The notes under the pieces: model-generated
Databases searched by the model: none
The model's input: only the letters and a program-made list of their open reading frames with translations
What the model was told of the DNA's origin: nothing
Origin: Deinococcus hopiensis KR-140
Lineage (GTDB): Bacteria; Deinococcota; Deinococci; Deinococcales; Deinococcaceae
Assembly: GCF_900176165.1 (NCBI RefSeq)
Contig: NZ_FWWU01000009.1
Location: 2,400,001-2,464,000 of the forward strand
Direction: 5' to 3'
DNA length: 64,000 nt
Shown: positions 47,456 to 61,036 of the stretch, in pieces
How the letters are laid out: each line of letters starts with the position of its first letter
Position numbering within the stretch: the stretch's first letter is position 1
Program-made: the position numbers and the translations under genes

Positions 47456-47593
47456 GCAGGTCAGCCTAGCGCAGGGGGCGGGAAGGCGGAGGCAAGGTTG
47501 CCCCGGCCCTTCGTGCTGTCCCAGTCCCCCTCTCCTGCGGAGCTGTACCGGCCCAGCTCCGCAGCCCCACGAATCCCGCACCGAAAGAGGAGT

Positions 47594-47630
47594 CAAAAAC
47601 AGGCCCTCTCCCCACGTGGGGAGAGGGCCT
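47594..47630 (-). terminator. Terminator of rpoD with a perfect 15-bp stem
   Basis: AGGCCCTCTCCCCAC (47601-47615) and GTGGGGAGAGGGCCT (47616-47630) form a perfect palindrome, followed on the minus strand by GTTTTTG. It lies 40 nt after the rpoD stop. Confidence 0.85.
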
Positions 47631-47669
47631 GGCGACGCCAGGAGTGAGGGAGCGGCCCCCTCAACCTCC

Positions 47670-49319
<1,650 letters not shown>

Positions 49320-49497
49320 GCGTCCTCCTGGAGCGGGAAAACAATCGAAAACGGATCGGAAGCGGCGGGAGGCCGGGGCCGTAACGCGTCAGTCTAGCAA
49401 ACCGCCTTCCCGTGTCTCGCACCGCGTCACTTTTTAGGCGGGGTGGGGGGATGGGGAAAGCCAGGTACGCGGTTCAGTTCAGAAAGGTTCCCGGGCC

Positions 49498-50268
49498 TCA
49501 TCTCTCCGTTCCGCCGCCTGCGACCCGAACCCGCACCACCCAGTCGCTCACCACCCGGCTCACGCCCTCCGGCACAGCGTTCGGGAGGTGGCTGGCTTCG
49601 CGCGCTTCCTCCAACTCGCGCACCAGCCGCAGGTGTTCGGCGCGGTAGACGGCGGGCGACTCGGGCAGCGGCTCGCCCTCGCGGCCCTCCCGCTTGAGGG
49701 CGATCAAATCGGTCAGGAAGGGCAGGCGGGCTTCCGCGTTCAGCACCTCCAGGTTGGGCTCCACCTCGCCCGTCCGCAGTAGGTGCAGGCCAGTGAGAAC
49801 GGTGCGGAAGGCGTAGAGCAACGGCTTGACCCTGGGCTTGTCCTCCTTTTCCAGCAGGGCCCACTGGTTGCGGGTAAAGCCGAGGTAATGGTGGGCGTGG
49901 TGCCGGGTCAGGGTGCCGGGCACGAGGGTCACGAGTTCGGCGTGGGCGGGCGTGGTCTGGACGACGAGGGGCGAGAGGAGCTGCTCCAGCACGTAGCCGT
50001 TGCGTTTCAGGAGGAGGGCGGTGAACTTGCGCACGTCGTGCGTCACGAGGTCCAGCTCTACCTGCCCGTCGTCGCGCGTCAGGCTGTGCGTCTCCTCGCC
50101 CGCGTCCAAGCCGAGAACCCGCGCGAGCGGCAGCACGTGGACGCCCCGCAGGTCCCAGTCGCTGTCCGGGCTGGGAAAGCCGTACAGGTGCGCGCCGCTC
50201 ACGGTGGCGAAGACGAGGGGGAAGGGGTGTGCGGACGCGGCCTCAGGGAGTTGCGCCGGAAAGGTCAC
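49498..50268 (-). CDS. Predicted nucleotidyltransferase of an RNA-repair operon (COG3541/YcgL type)
   Basis: A 256-residue protein of the DNA polymerase beta-like nucleotidyltransferase superfamily. VSGAHLYGFPSPDSDWDLRGVHV matches the signature GSxxxGxxxxxSDxDxxG with the two metal-binding acidic residues. A third acidic segment VELDLVTHDVRKFTALLLKRNG follows, then a helical domain (TRHHAHHYLGFTRNQWALL). Its GTG overlaps the stop of the HD-Pnk gene by 4 nt (GTGA). The context suggests it adds nucleotides to, or otherwise edits, RNA ends repaired by the two upstream enzymes; the reaction itself is unknown. Confidence 0.85.
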   Translation of the reverse strand: MTFPAQLPEAASAHPFPLVFATVSGAHLYGFPSPDSDWDLRGVHVLPLARVLGLDAGEETHSLTRDDGQVELDLVTHDVRKFTALLLKRNGYVLEQLLSPLVVQTTPAHAELVTLVPGTLTRHHAHHYLGFTRNQWALLEKEDKPRVKPLLYAFRTVLTGLHLLRTGEVEPNLEVLNAEARLPFLTDLIALKREGREGEPLPESPAVYRAEHLRLVRELEEAREASHLPNAVPEGVSRVVSDWVVRVRVAGGGTER

Positions 50269-51587
50269 GGGCAGAACTCCAGGGGCGGATGCAGGGCGCC
50301 GTCCGGCGTGATGAACAGCAGCTCGTGGGCCTCCCCCACCTCCGGCCATTCCAGCGTTTCCAGCTGGGTGCCGAGCACGCCGGGCGGCACCGGATCCAGC
50401 CGGGCGGCGTTGCGCCCCGGCAACTCGCCCGAGGGGGTCCAGCCGGTTACGACGCGGGTGAGGGCCCCATAGTCGAAGCCCAGGCCCAGCACCCCCGCCC
50501 GGCCACTGACGCGCAGGTTGGTGGCGTCCCACACCACGCGCCGCCCCGCGCGCAGGCCCACGCGCGCTTCCTCGCGGGCGGCCTGAAGCACCTGCCCGTT
50601 CACGCTCTGGTCCGAGACACCCTTGCCAATCTGGGCACGCAGAGCGTCCAGCGACACCACCACATCCCCGAAGTCGGTGGCGGAGGTGCTCTTGCCGCTG
50701 GCACCCGGACCGCACATCACCGTGAACTGCGGAAAACCGGAGGCGGCGCGGTAGGCCCGCGCGGCGGCCTCGTGCGGGGTGTGGATCAGGCCAGCCTCAA
50801 AGTCCCGCTTTCCCGCCACGAGGGCAAAGTGCAGCAGTTCGGGGGGCGCGCTGGGCAGCAGCCTGGGCACTTCGTCTGCCCAGGCCGCGTAGGGATCGGG
50901 AAACACCAGCGCGGCGCCGGCGGTAAACCACAGGCCCTGTTCCTCGGCCAGCACCTGCAAAAGGGTGGCGGCCTCTTCCCTATCTCCAGCCTCCCCACCC
51001 GCCACCACACGCCCCCGTGCGTCCGCCCGCGCGAGGAGCACGAGCAGCGGCAGCGGTGCGGTCCGCGCCAGTCCCCACACGGCCCGTCCGGAAGGATCGT
51101 CCACCGTACGGCCCAGCCGGTGATGGGTGGCGACGAGGGCCAGCACCACCAGCGTAAGGCGGGTGGGCAGCCCCGCGTCCGGCAGGGTCAGGGCCAGCCG
51201 GTCCCGGCCCCGACGTGCGTGCCGGGGCGAACGCAGGCGCACCCGGCCCGTCTCGTCCACCTCCCTACGCGTGGTCACGGCCTTGCCCACGTCGTGCAGG
51301 GCGGCGGCGAGGATCAGGGCGGCGCGGGTTTCGCCGGTCAGTCCGGCCTCGTCGGCCAGCTCATGCGCCCGCTCCACCACGAGGGCGGAGTGAACGGCCA
51401 CGTTCCCCTCGGCGTGCCACTCGGCGTCCTGGGGCGTGGCCTCCAGGCGGTCGAGCAGATGCACGGCCGGGGCCAGCACGTCCCGGATCTCGGTGAAGGA
51501 GACGCGGCTTCCGGCTTCCAGGGCCCGCACGAGGGCCAGCGTCCGCCCCGTCATGCCCGAGGGGCTGAAGGTGCCGAAACCTGTCAC
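50265..51587 (-). CDS. HD-domain polynucleotide kinase (HD-Pnk-like end-healing enzyme)
   Basis: A 440-residue two-domain protein. The N-terminal HD phosphohydrolase domain shows AVHSALVVERAHELADEAG, LAAALHDVGKA (HD at 98-99) and downstream His residues (PRHARRG, VATHHRLG). The C-terminal P-loop kinase has CGPGASGKST (about 292-301), VVSLDALR and VVWDATNLR, the D-x-TN pattern of 5'-OH polynucleotide kinases, and a basic lid (PGRNAARLDPVP). It matches HD-Pnk proteins such as that described from Runella, which remove 2',3'-cyclic phosphate or 3'-phosphate and phosphorylate 5'-OH ends. It overlaps the RNA ligase gene and the nucleotidyltransferase gene by 4 nt each. Confidence 0.88.
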   Translation of the reverse strand: MTGFGTFSPSGMTGRTLALVRALEAGSRVSFTEIRDVLAPAVHLLDRLEATPQDAEWHAEGNVAVHSALVVERAHELADEAGLTGETRAALILAAALHDVGKAVTTRREVDETGRVRLRSPRHARRGRDRLALTLPDAGLPTRLTLVVLALVATHHRLGRTVDDPSGRAVWGLARTAPLPLLVLLARADARGRVVAGGEAGDREEAATLLQVLAEEQGLWFTAGAALVFPDPYAAWADEVPRLLPSAPPELLHFALVAGKRDFEAGLIHTPHEAAARAYRAASGFPQFTVMCGPGASGKSTSATDFGDVVVSLDALRAQIGKGVSDQSVNGQVLQAAREEARVGLRAGRRVVWDATNLRVSGRAGVLGLGFDYGALTRVVTGWTPSGELPGRNAARLDPVPPGVLGTQLETLEWPEVGEAHELLFITPDGALHPPLEFCP

Positions 51588-52216
51588 CTTCTCTCCTCTC
51601 CTTTCAGGCCATGGGGCACCACCGGGCGCGTCAGCCAGCGCCGCTCCGTCTGCACGTGGTCCGGGCGCACCCACTTGGCGACGCGGGTAGAAAAGTCGGC
51701 GTATGGAACCTCACCCGCGCCGCGGACCACGTAACCTTCCATCCGGCCGGTGTCCACGCGAATGGCGCGCAGGACCGCCTCGTTCCAGGAGCCCCAGTAC
51801 AGTTCATAAGGCGTGGGCCATCCCAGATACTCGGCCCAGGTCCGCACCTCGTCCCAACTCAGGCCCACGTTGCGCTCGTTCCAAACGCTGAAGAGCTCGA
51901 AGTGGCCTTCGAGATCGTCGTAATGCAGGCTGTGCTCGGCGTACACGTTCTCACCGCATAGCCGCCAGCCTTCGGGGAGTTCGCGCCTGAGCCGCCCGCG
52001 CAGGGCCTTGACCCAGGTGCGCGAGGGGTGGGGCCGGGTATCGGGGCTGCGGGCGTGCAGGTCGCCCCGGTAGAGGGTGGTGTTCTCACCGTCCAGCTTC
52101 TCGGTGACGACGATCTCACGGCCCACCAGGTCGTGCAGGGAGGCGATTTGGCGGTCATCCTTTTGCAGACCCGGGGACCAGGGCAGGTGGGGGGTGGAGG
52201 GGTATTCGGTTCGCAT
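51584..52216 (-). CDS. Small ATP-dependent RNA ligase
   Basis: A 210-residue minimal nucleotidyltransferase-fold ligase. Motif I is VVTEKLDGEN with the AMP-accepting Lys40, motif III LCGENVY, IIIa FELFSVW, motif IV EGYVVRG and motif V RVAKWVRPDHV. All five are intact and no OB-fold or other C-terminal domain is attached, which points to RNA rather than DNA ligation. It would seal 3'-OH/5'-P ends made by the HD-Pnk encoded next (GTGA overlap). First gene of the three-gene operon; TACCCT lies 17 nt before the ATG, giving a very short leader. Confidence 0.88.
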   Translation of the reverse strand: MRTEYPSTPHLPWSPGLQKDDRQIASLHDLVGREIVVTEKLDGENTTLYRGDLHARSPDTRPHPSRTWVKALRGRLRRELPEGWRLCGENVYAEHSLHYDDLEGHFELFSVWNERNVGLSWDEVRTWAEYLGWPTPYELYWGSWNEAVLRAIRVDTGRMEGYVVRGAGEVPYADFSTRVAKWVRPDHVQTERRWLTRPVVPHGLKGEERR

Positions 52217-52275
52217 GGGGGATCACTGCCCCGAGGGTAGGGCCCAGCGGAGGGCAGGGGCGTCTGCCGGGTGGC

Positions 52276-55767
<3,492 letters not shown>

Positions 55768-55835
55768 GATGCGCCCAGCGTAGGGGTTCGGGCGGGCGGC
55801 GGCGTCCGCCGAAAGGGGGAACGGGAGGGAGGAAA

Positions 55836-56350
55836 TCAACCGCGCAGCACGTTCCGCAGCACCTCGCCCAGGCCGGGCGCGTGCGGCAGCCAGCCGGGAC
55901 AGGCGGGCGAGCAAGTCCGGCACCTTGATGAAGCGCCGCCCGTCGGCCAGCGACGCACGCTTTACGCCATCATTGACCTCCACCCCGAAGCTGGGCGCGC
56001 TCCCCTTGCCTGCCTCGTAGGCCGCCTTCCAGCCGCGTGACCTGGTGGGGATACGTCAGCGCGTAGGCCCCAGTCCCAGGAATGACCCACCACGGCCCAC
56101 CGCTCCAGCCCGGGCGCTGCGCTGAGGGCCTCCAGATCGGCCAGGACTGTTTTCAGGCCGTGGGTGGGCGCCGCCCGTACTTTTTCCCGTGCCCCTGGGA
56201 CCGCGCAGGAGACAGCGCCATTCCGGCAATAGGGCGGCAAGGGGTTCCATAATAATTTGCACACCCCTGCCCACCGCCGAGCAGCAGCAGGGGCGGGCCG
56301 TCTCCGCGGTCGCTGAGGTGGAGGCTGACGCGCCCCACATTGAGCTTCAC
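55836..56350 (-). pseudogene. Decayed alpha/beta hydrolase gene
   Basis: From GTG 56350 (VKLNVGRVSLHLSDRGDGPP then LLLLGGGQG, an oxyanion-hole-type start) the minus strand passes through several frames. WRCLLRGPRGTGKST is followed by LSAAPGLERWAVVGHSWD (nucleophile elbow GHSWD) and, near the end, VKRASLADGRRFIKVP and LGEVLRNVLRG. At 515 bp it is well short of a 270-residue alpha/beta hydrolase, so there are internal deletions as well as frameshifts. A TAGGCT -10 element survives 6 nt before the GTG. Confidence 0.7.
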
Positions 56351-56359
56351 CCGGTCAGC

Positions 56360-57124
56360 CTAGCGGACCTCTTCCAAGCCCTCGGGTGGTCTCAGCAGGC
56401 GCGGGTTCCAGCGCGAGGGACCCCTGTAGGTCACGCGCCGCTCGGGCGCAGGCTGCCCGTCGCAGGGAGGGGTGGCCCGCTCGGGCACCGCCAGCGGCCA
56501 TACGCTTGCCACGGCCCGCCCCGCGATGTCGGTGGTGGCGACGGAACCGAACACCCGGCTGTCGAGGCTGCCGCCGGGACTGCGGTTGTCGCCCATCACG
56601 AAGTAGTGGCCGGGGGGCACCGTCACTTCGCGGCGGTTCATCTCGTCCGGCGCAGCAGCCACGCTGCTCGCCAGCACGCTGCCGCGGTCCAGGCAGAGCT
56701 TCGCCCAGAAGGGAAGGGTCCACGCCTGCTTCACCGCCCGGCCATTCACATACAGGCCGCCCCGGTTCATCCGCACCCGGTCCCCCGGCAGCGCCACCAC
56801 CCGCTTGACGAGGTACGGGCGGTACGCCCAGGGCAGCGTCACCCCCCGGTACACGTGCGTCCTCTCGCCCGCGGCCTCGCGCGGCGGCTTGAACACCACC
56901 ACGTCGCCCCGATGGTAACCGCCTGCTCCGAGGTGATGCGCCCAGCCTTCTACCTTCGGCACGGCCAGCCACTCGCCGTGGCGCAGGCCCGGCATCATGC
57001 TCGCGCCGTCCACCCGCACCGCCGTGGCTCCAAACTGCGTGAACAGCAGCGCGAAGGCGACCGGCGAGCCCCACTCGCGCCAGAAGCTCCGCAGCGTGGA
57101 ACGTTTCAAAGGAGAGCGCTTCAC
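56360..57124 (-). CDS. lepB: Signal peptidase I
   Basis: A 254-residue membrane serine protease that cleaves signal peptides after export. One N-terminal helix (WGSPVAFALLFTQFGATAVRV) is followed by the catalytic Ser in VDGASMMPGLRHGEW and the catalytic Lys in YLVKRVVALPGDRV. FVMGDNRSPGGSLDSRVFG (box E) is intact. An unusual 60-residue stretch containing PFWAKLCLDRG sits between boxes D and E, and the C-terminal tail is Pro/Arg-rich. The GTG start overlaps the stop of the preceding small gene by 4 nt (GTGA), placing it in a PadR-headed operon. Confidence 0.93.
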   Translation of the reverse strand: MKRSPLKRSTLRSFWREWGSPVAFALLFTQFGATAVRVDGASMMPGLRHGEWLAVPKVEGWAHHLGAGGYHRGDVVVFKPPREAAGERTHVYRGVTLPWAYRPYLVKRVVALPGDRVRMNRGGLYVNGRAVKQAWTLPFWAKLCLDRGSVLASSVAAAPDEMNRREVTVPPGHYFVMGDNRSPGGSLDSRVFGSVATTDIAGRAVASVWPLAVPERATPPCDGQPAPERRVTYRGPSRWNPRLLRPPEGLEEVR

Positions 57125-57465
57125 GGCCTGGCCTCCTGCGCAGCGGCAACGGGCGTTTCCCCATCCGTCCACAGCGCCGAGGCCGCCCCGCCCAGCGCAC
57201 CCGTCACGAGGACCGCGCGCAGCAGGGCAGGGAGGGTATATATCCGGGCGAGGCCCACGCCCGTCTGCCACGCAGGACCAGCCTGCTGCAGCGCTACCGC
57301 CCACGCCTCCGCCTCGCCGTGCCCGGTGAGTCGCGCGTCCAGCATCGCCTGGTGCAGGTTGGCGTGCAGTTCCGCCGCTACCATGCGCCGGGCCGTCGCG
57401 GGAAGGAGTCGGGTGGCCGCGCGGAGGTACGCCGTCACCTCTGCCGGAGGCCCGGCGCTCACCAC
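57121..57465 (-). CDS. Small protein between PadR regulator and signal peptidase
   Basis: A 114-residue protein. VTAYLRAATRLLPATARRMVAAELHANLHQAMLDARLTGHGE followed by EAWAVALQQAGPAWQTGVGLA is the pattern of the helical domain commonly encoded next to PadR regulators (HAAS/permease-prefix type). A single C-terminal hydrophobic segment (LPALLRAVLVTGALGGAASAL) anchors it in the membrane. It overlaps padR by 7 bp and lepB by 4 bp. It may relay a membrane or envelope state to the PadR repressor. Confidence 0.75.
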   Translation of the reverse strand: MVSAGPPAEVTAYLRAATRLLPATARRMVAAELHANLHQAMLDARLTGHGEAEAWAVALQQAGPAWQTGVGLARIYTLPALLRAVLVTGALGGAASALWTDGETPVAAAQEARP

Positions 57466-57776
57466 AGGCTCCGCAACGCCTGATCGAAGGCCGAGTATGC
57501 CTCACGCCGCCGCTCGAGTTCCACTCGGCCCGCGTCGGTGAGGCGGTAGGTCTTGACGGGCGGCCCGCCACGCGCCGGGGTGACCAACGTCGCTGTCAGG
57601 TGCCCAGCCCGTTCCAGGCGGTGTAGCGCCGGATACAGGCTCCCGGCGTTCAGGGTGATGTGCCCCCCGGTCAGCGCGTCCACACGCTTGGTCAGGTCCA
57701 GGCCATACCCCTCACCGCCCTCCAGTACGCTCAGCAGGATCAGGTTCAGATTGCCCTTGAACAGATTCACGTCCAC
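57459..57776 (-). CDS. PadR family transcriptional regulator
   Basis: A 105-residue winged-helix repressor: LFKGNLNLILLSVLEGGEGYGLDLTKRVDALT, HITLNAGSLYPALHRLERAGHLTATL, then VKTYRLTDAGRVELERRREAYSAFDQAL. The start GTG 57776 has an AAGGAG Shine-Dalgarno 7 nt upstream; the frame is open further to 57815. A perfect palindrome lies 17 nt upstream. First gene of padR-small protein-lepB. Confidence 0.92.
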   Translation of the reverse strand: MDVNLFKGNLNLILLSVLEGGEGYGLDLTKRVDALTGGHITLNAGSLYPALHRLERAGHLTATLVTPARGGPPVKTYRLTDAGRVELERRREAYSAFDQALRSLW

Positions 57777-57792
57777 ATTGCGCTCCTTCTGA

Positions 57793-57809
57793 ATATCAGA
57801 CTCTGATAT
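57793..57809. promoter_or_regulatory. Palindromic operator of the padR-lepB operon
   Basis: ATATCAG (57793-57799), ACT, CTGATAT (57803-57809): perfect 7-bp arms, AT-rich in a GC-rich region, between the padR start and its presumed promoter. Probable PadR autoregulatory site. Confidence 0.65.
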
Positions 57810-57917
57810 CAGCAAATGAGGATGGTGTGGGGGAGGTGGTAAGGCTCTTCCCCAGGACCTGGCGCAGCGGCGGGTACAGCACGAGGATTGCCACTCTCGC
57901 AGCGTTGGATCTACCTC

Positions 57918-59392
57918 TTACTTCTCCCCTACCGGAAGGGGCGGCAACCCCACGTCAAACACCCAGGGCCGCACCGCCGCCTCGCCCGCTGCGCCCACCC
58001 GTTCGCGCACGAGGGCGAGGAAGTCTGCCGTGTCCACCGCGTTGTTTGAGGAACTGCCGCCCGAGAAGCGGGCCGTATAGGTGTGCAGAAAGTCGCGGAA
58101 GGCCGCGTCACCCACGGCCAGCCTCAGCGCGTGCAGGGTCAGGGCCCCGCGCTGGTAGGCGGTGGAGTCGAACAGCTCCTCCTGGGTGGCGGCGACGAGG
58201 GGCCGGGTGCCCCGGCTTTGCAGTCGGGCGTACCAGCGGCGGACCATCGCCGGACCGTCTCCACCCTGTGCCTCGGTCCACAGGAGCTCGGCGTAGGTGG
58301 CAAACCCCTCGTTGAGCCACACGTCTGCCCAGCGGCGCAGCGGCACGGCGTTCCCGAACCACTGGTGGGCCAGTTCGTGCAGGGCCACCTGCTCGTTGCT
58401 CGATTCCACCGGCATGGTGGAGAGGGTGGCGGTCTCGAGCGCGGGCACGTCCACCTGCGGAGGCAGGACAGCCACGCCGTAAGCCGCGAAGGGATAAGGA
58501 CCGAACCACCCCGACAGCGCGCGCAGCATCTCGTCCGTGCGGCGGTAGGCGGCGCGCACGCGGTCTGGCGTGCCCATGGGAAAGTAATCCCGGCGCACGA
58601 CGGGCGCTCCCCCGGGGCCGACGGGCACAGCGGGCGACTCCACCCGCTCCAGATGCCCGATATGGAGGCCCAGCGCATAGGTGGGAATGGGCCTGGCCTG
58701 GTGGAACACGAAGGTGTGCCGCCCTGCCCGCGCCTCTGCGCCTTCGGCGATGAGGTCTTCCACACCGCTCGCCGCCGCCGTGAATCCCGCTGGAACAGTC
58801 AAGCGGGTGGTGAAGGTGGCCGTGTCGGCGGGGTGATCGTTTGACGGCAAAAACGAGTGTGCGCCGTGAGGTTCGCTGAGGGTGTAGTTGGTGCCTGCCT
58901 CCAGCACACCCTCCCAACCCAGGTCCAGGCCCAGATCGGGGTCCGTGACCGTACCGGCGCGGCCCCCATACTCCACGGTCAGGCGGGCCGTTTCACCGGG
59001 CCGCAGCGAGGCGGGCGGCGTCACGGTGAGCTTCTGGGCCCCCGCCTCCACCACGAAGGGCACAGGCTGGCCGTTCCAGCGCACGGCGCCAACCTCCGGC
59101 CCGGTGAAGTCCAACCGAATGGTGGGCAGGAGCCGGGTGCTGCCCAGCGTCAGCGTGACCACGCCGCGCAATTCCGCGGTGCCAGGCCGGTCCACACTGA
59201 GCGCCACGTCGTAATGCTGCACGTCCAGCCCGAGTTGACCGAGCCCTGGAAACAGGGCGTCGCCCAGGGTGGGCGCAGGGGAAGACGCCGCACCACCCGC
59301 AGCGACGCTCCAGCCGGAAGCGGTCAGGGCCAGCAGCCCCAGCACGGCGAGGCGGGGCAAGAGGGGGAGCTTCACGGTGAGCCGGGACCCGT

Positions 59393-59396
<4 letters not shown>
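57918..59396 (-). CDS. Exported M1 family aminopeptidase-type metalloprotease
   Basis: About 492 residues. A signal peptide (KLPLLPRLAVLGLLALTASG) is followed by the M1 N-terminal beta domain (VQHYDVALSVDRPGTAELRG). The catalytic domain has the zinc motif HELAHQWFGN, then 18 residues to WLNEGFATYAELL. The GAMEN-type exopeptidase loop is present in altered form (VPALETATLSTMP), so peptide preference may differ. The C-terminal helical domain is shortened. Its TTG start overlaps the stop of the Nudix gene by 4 nt; GTG 59375 is an alternative placed just before the signal peptide. Confidence 0.9.
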
Positions 59397-59872
<476 letters not shown>

Positions 59873-59973
59873 CCCGGCAGTCTAGCGGGAAGGGGGGGCA
59901 GGCAGGTGTGGAAAAGTCGCCCTGGAAACGGATGTGCCGGGGTGAAGCCGGACCGGGACGGGGAGCGCAGCAC

Positions 59974-60399
59974 TCAACCCGTCTCCCCCCCCGACAGCAG
60001 AGACCGCACGTCCACCGGCAACCGCGCGGGGCGGTAGTTTCTGTCCGTGGCGATGTGGCGCGTCTCTCCCGTCGCCAGGAGCTCCTCACCGCGCCGCACC
60101 TCGTACGCGAAGCTCAGGGTCCGCGAGCGCACCGCGCCCACCCGCGTCAGGATGGTGAGGTGATCGTCGTAACGGGCGGCGCGGCGGTACTCCACATTCA
60201 GGCTGGAAAGCATCAGGAAGTAGCCGCGCGCTTCCACCTCGGCGTAGGGCAGGCCCAGGGCGTGCATCAGGTCCGTGCGGCCCACCTCGAACCACACCGG
60301 GTAGTTGGCGTGGTGGGCCACCCCCATCGCGTCGGTCTCGGCGTACCGCACCCGCAGGGCGCTTCGGCTCTCGGGGACGGCGTTCACGCCCAGGGTCAC
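59974..60399 (-). CDS. Hot-dog-fold acyl-CoA thioesterase (YbgC/4HBT family)
   Basis: A 141-residue thioesterase: ALRVRYAETDAMGVAHHANY with the catalytic Asp and His region, VWFEVGRTDLMHALG, YFLMLSSLNVEYRRAARYDD and LSFAYEVRRGEELLATGETRHIAT. It hydrolyses acyl-CoA or acyl-ACP thioesters in the cytosol. The GTG at 60399 overlaps the rbfA stop by 4 nt; a second in-frame GTG is at 60387. Confidence 0.92.
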   Translation of the reverse strand: MTLGVNAVPESRSALRVRYAETDAMGVAHHANYPVWFEVGRTDLMHALGLPYAEVEARGYFLMLSSLNVEYRRAARYDDHLTILTRVGAVRSRTLSFAYEVRRGEELLATGETRHIATDRNYRPARLPVDVRSLLSGGETG

Positions 60400-60686
60400 A
60401 AAAAGGCCGCCTCGTTCGCGGAACGGAATTCCAGCAGGGGCACGCGGCGCAGGCGCACCTGGGCCGCCACTTCGCGTTGCAGGTGGCCGCGGGCGTGGGT
60501 CAGCGCGTCGATCAGGGCAGGCATATCTGCGCCCATCGCGCTGACGTAGACCCGTGCCAGGCTGTAATCCGAGGTGACCGAGACGCGCTCGACCGTCACG
60601 ATCAGGGGCACGCGGGGATCGCGCAGCCCTGAAATGGCGTCGCTCAGCACCCGCAAAAGCTGGGCTTCCACCTGGGCGGGCTTCAC
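60396..60686 (-). CDS. rbfA: Ribosome-binding factor A
   Basis: A 96-residue KH-like protein that binds 30S precursors and assists 16S rRNA 5'-end maturation. PAQVEAQLLRVLSDAISGLRDPRVPLIVTVERVSVTSDYSLARVYVS is the RbfA core, and LQREVAAQVRLRRVPLLEFR the C-terminal signature. GTG 60686 is chosen because no other start lies before the conserved N-terminus; the protein is on the short side of the family (usually 110-130). Confidence 0.92.
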   Translation of the reverse strand: MKPAQVEAQLLRVLSDAISGLRDPRVPLIVTVERVSVTSDYSLARVYVSAMGADMPALIDALTHARGHLQREVAAQVRLRRVPLLEFRSANEAAFL

Positions 60687-61036
60687 GCCGCACCCCGGGA
60701 AAGTGGACTGGACAGGAGAATCATCCCGCCATGGTACGGGAAGAGGCCGGACACAGGCTTCAGGCCCTGCGCGGCGTAAGGTCCGGTCAAGGCTGCCAGT
60801 TCCCCAAGTCCCTGTCTCCCAGGTGTCACAAGGATTCGGGGGAATCAGCGATGCGCCGACTGGTTCCCCCGAGCGGCGGGAACAGGAAAAACGGTGACGG
60901 AGAGGCGTGGAATCACCGGAGCACAGCGGAGCCGAGGAGACGGAGCGGATGATCCGGAAACCGTACCAGTCCCCCGGGTGACGCCGCTGCTCCTTCAAAC
61001 TGGGTTGTGCCGCTGTGGGCCGGCGGGGGCCGTCCC
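60687..61036. other. 350-bp intergenic region, nothing recognised
   Basis: Between rbfA and the LysM gene, both on the minus strand. No convincing gene, strong hairpin with T-run, or palindrome was seen. Confidence 0.5.
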
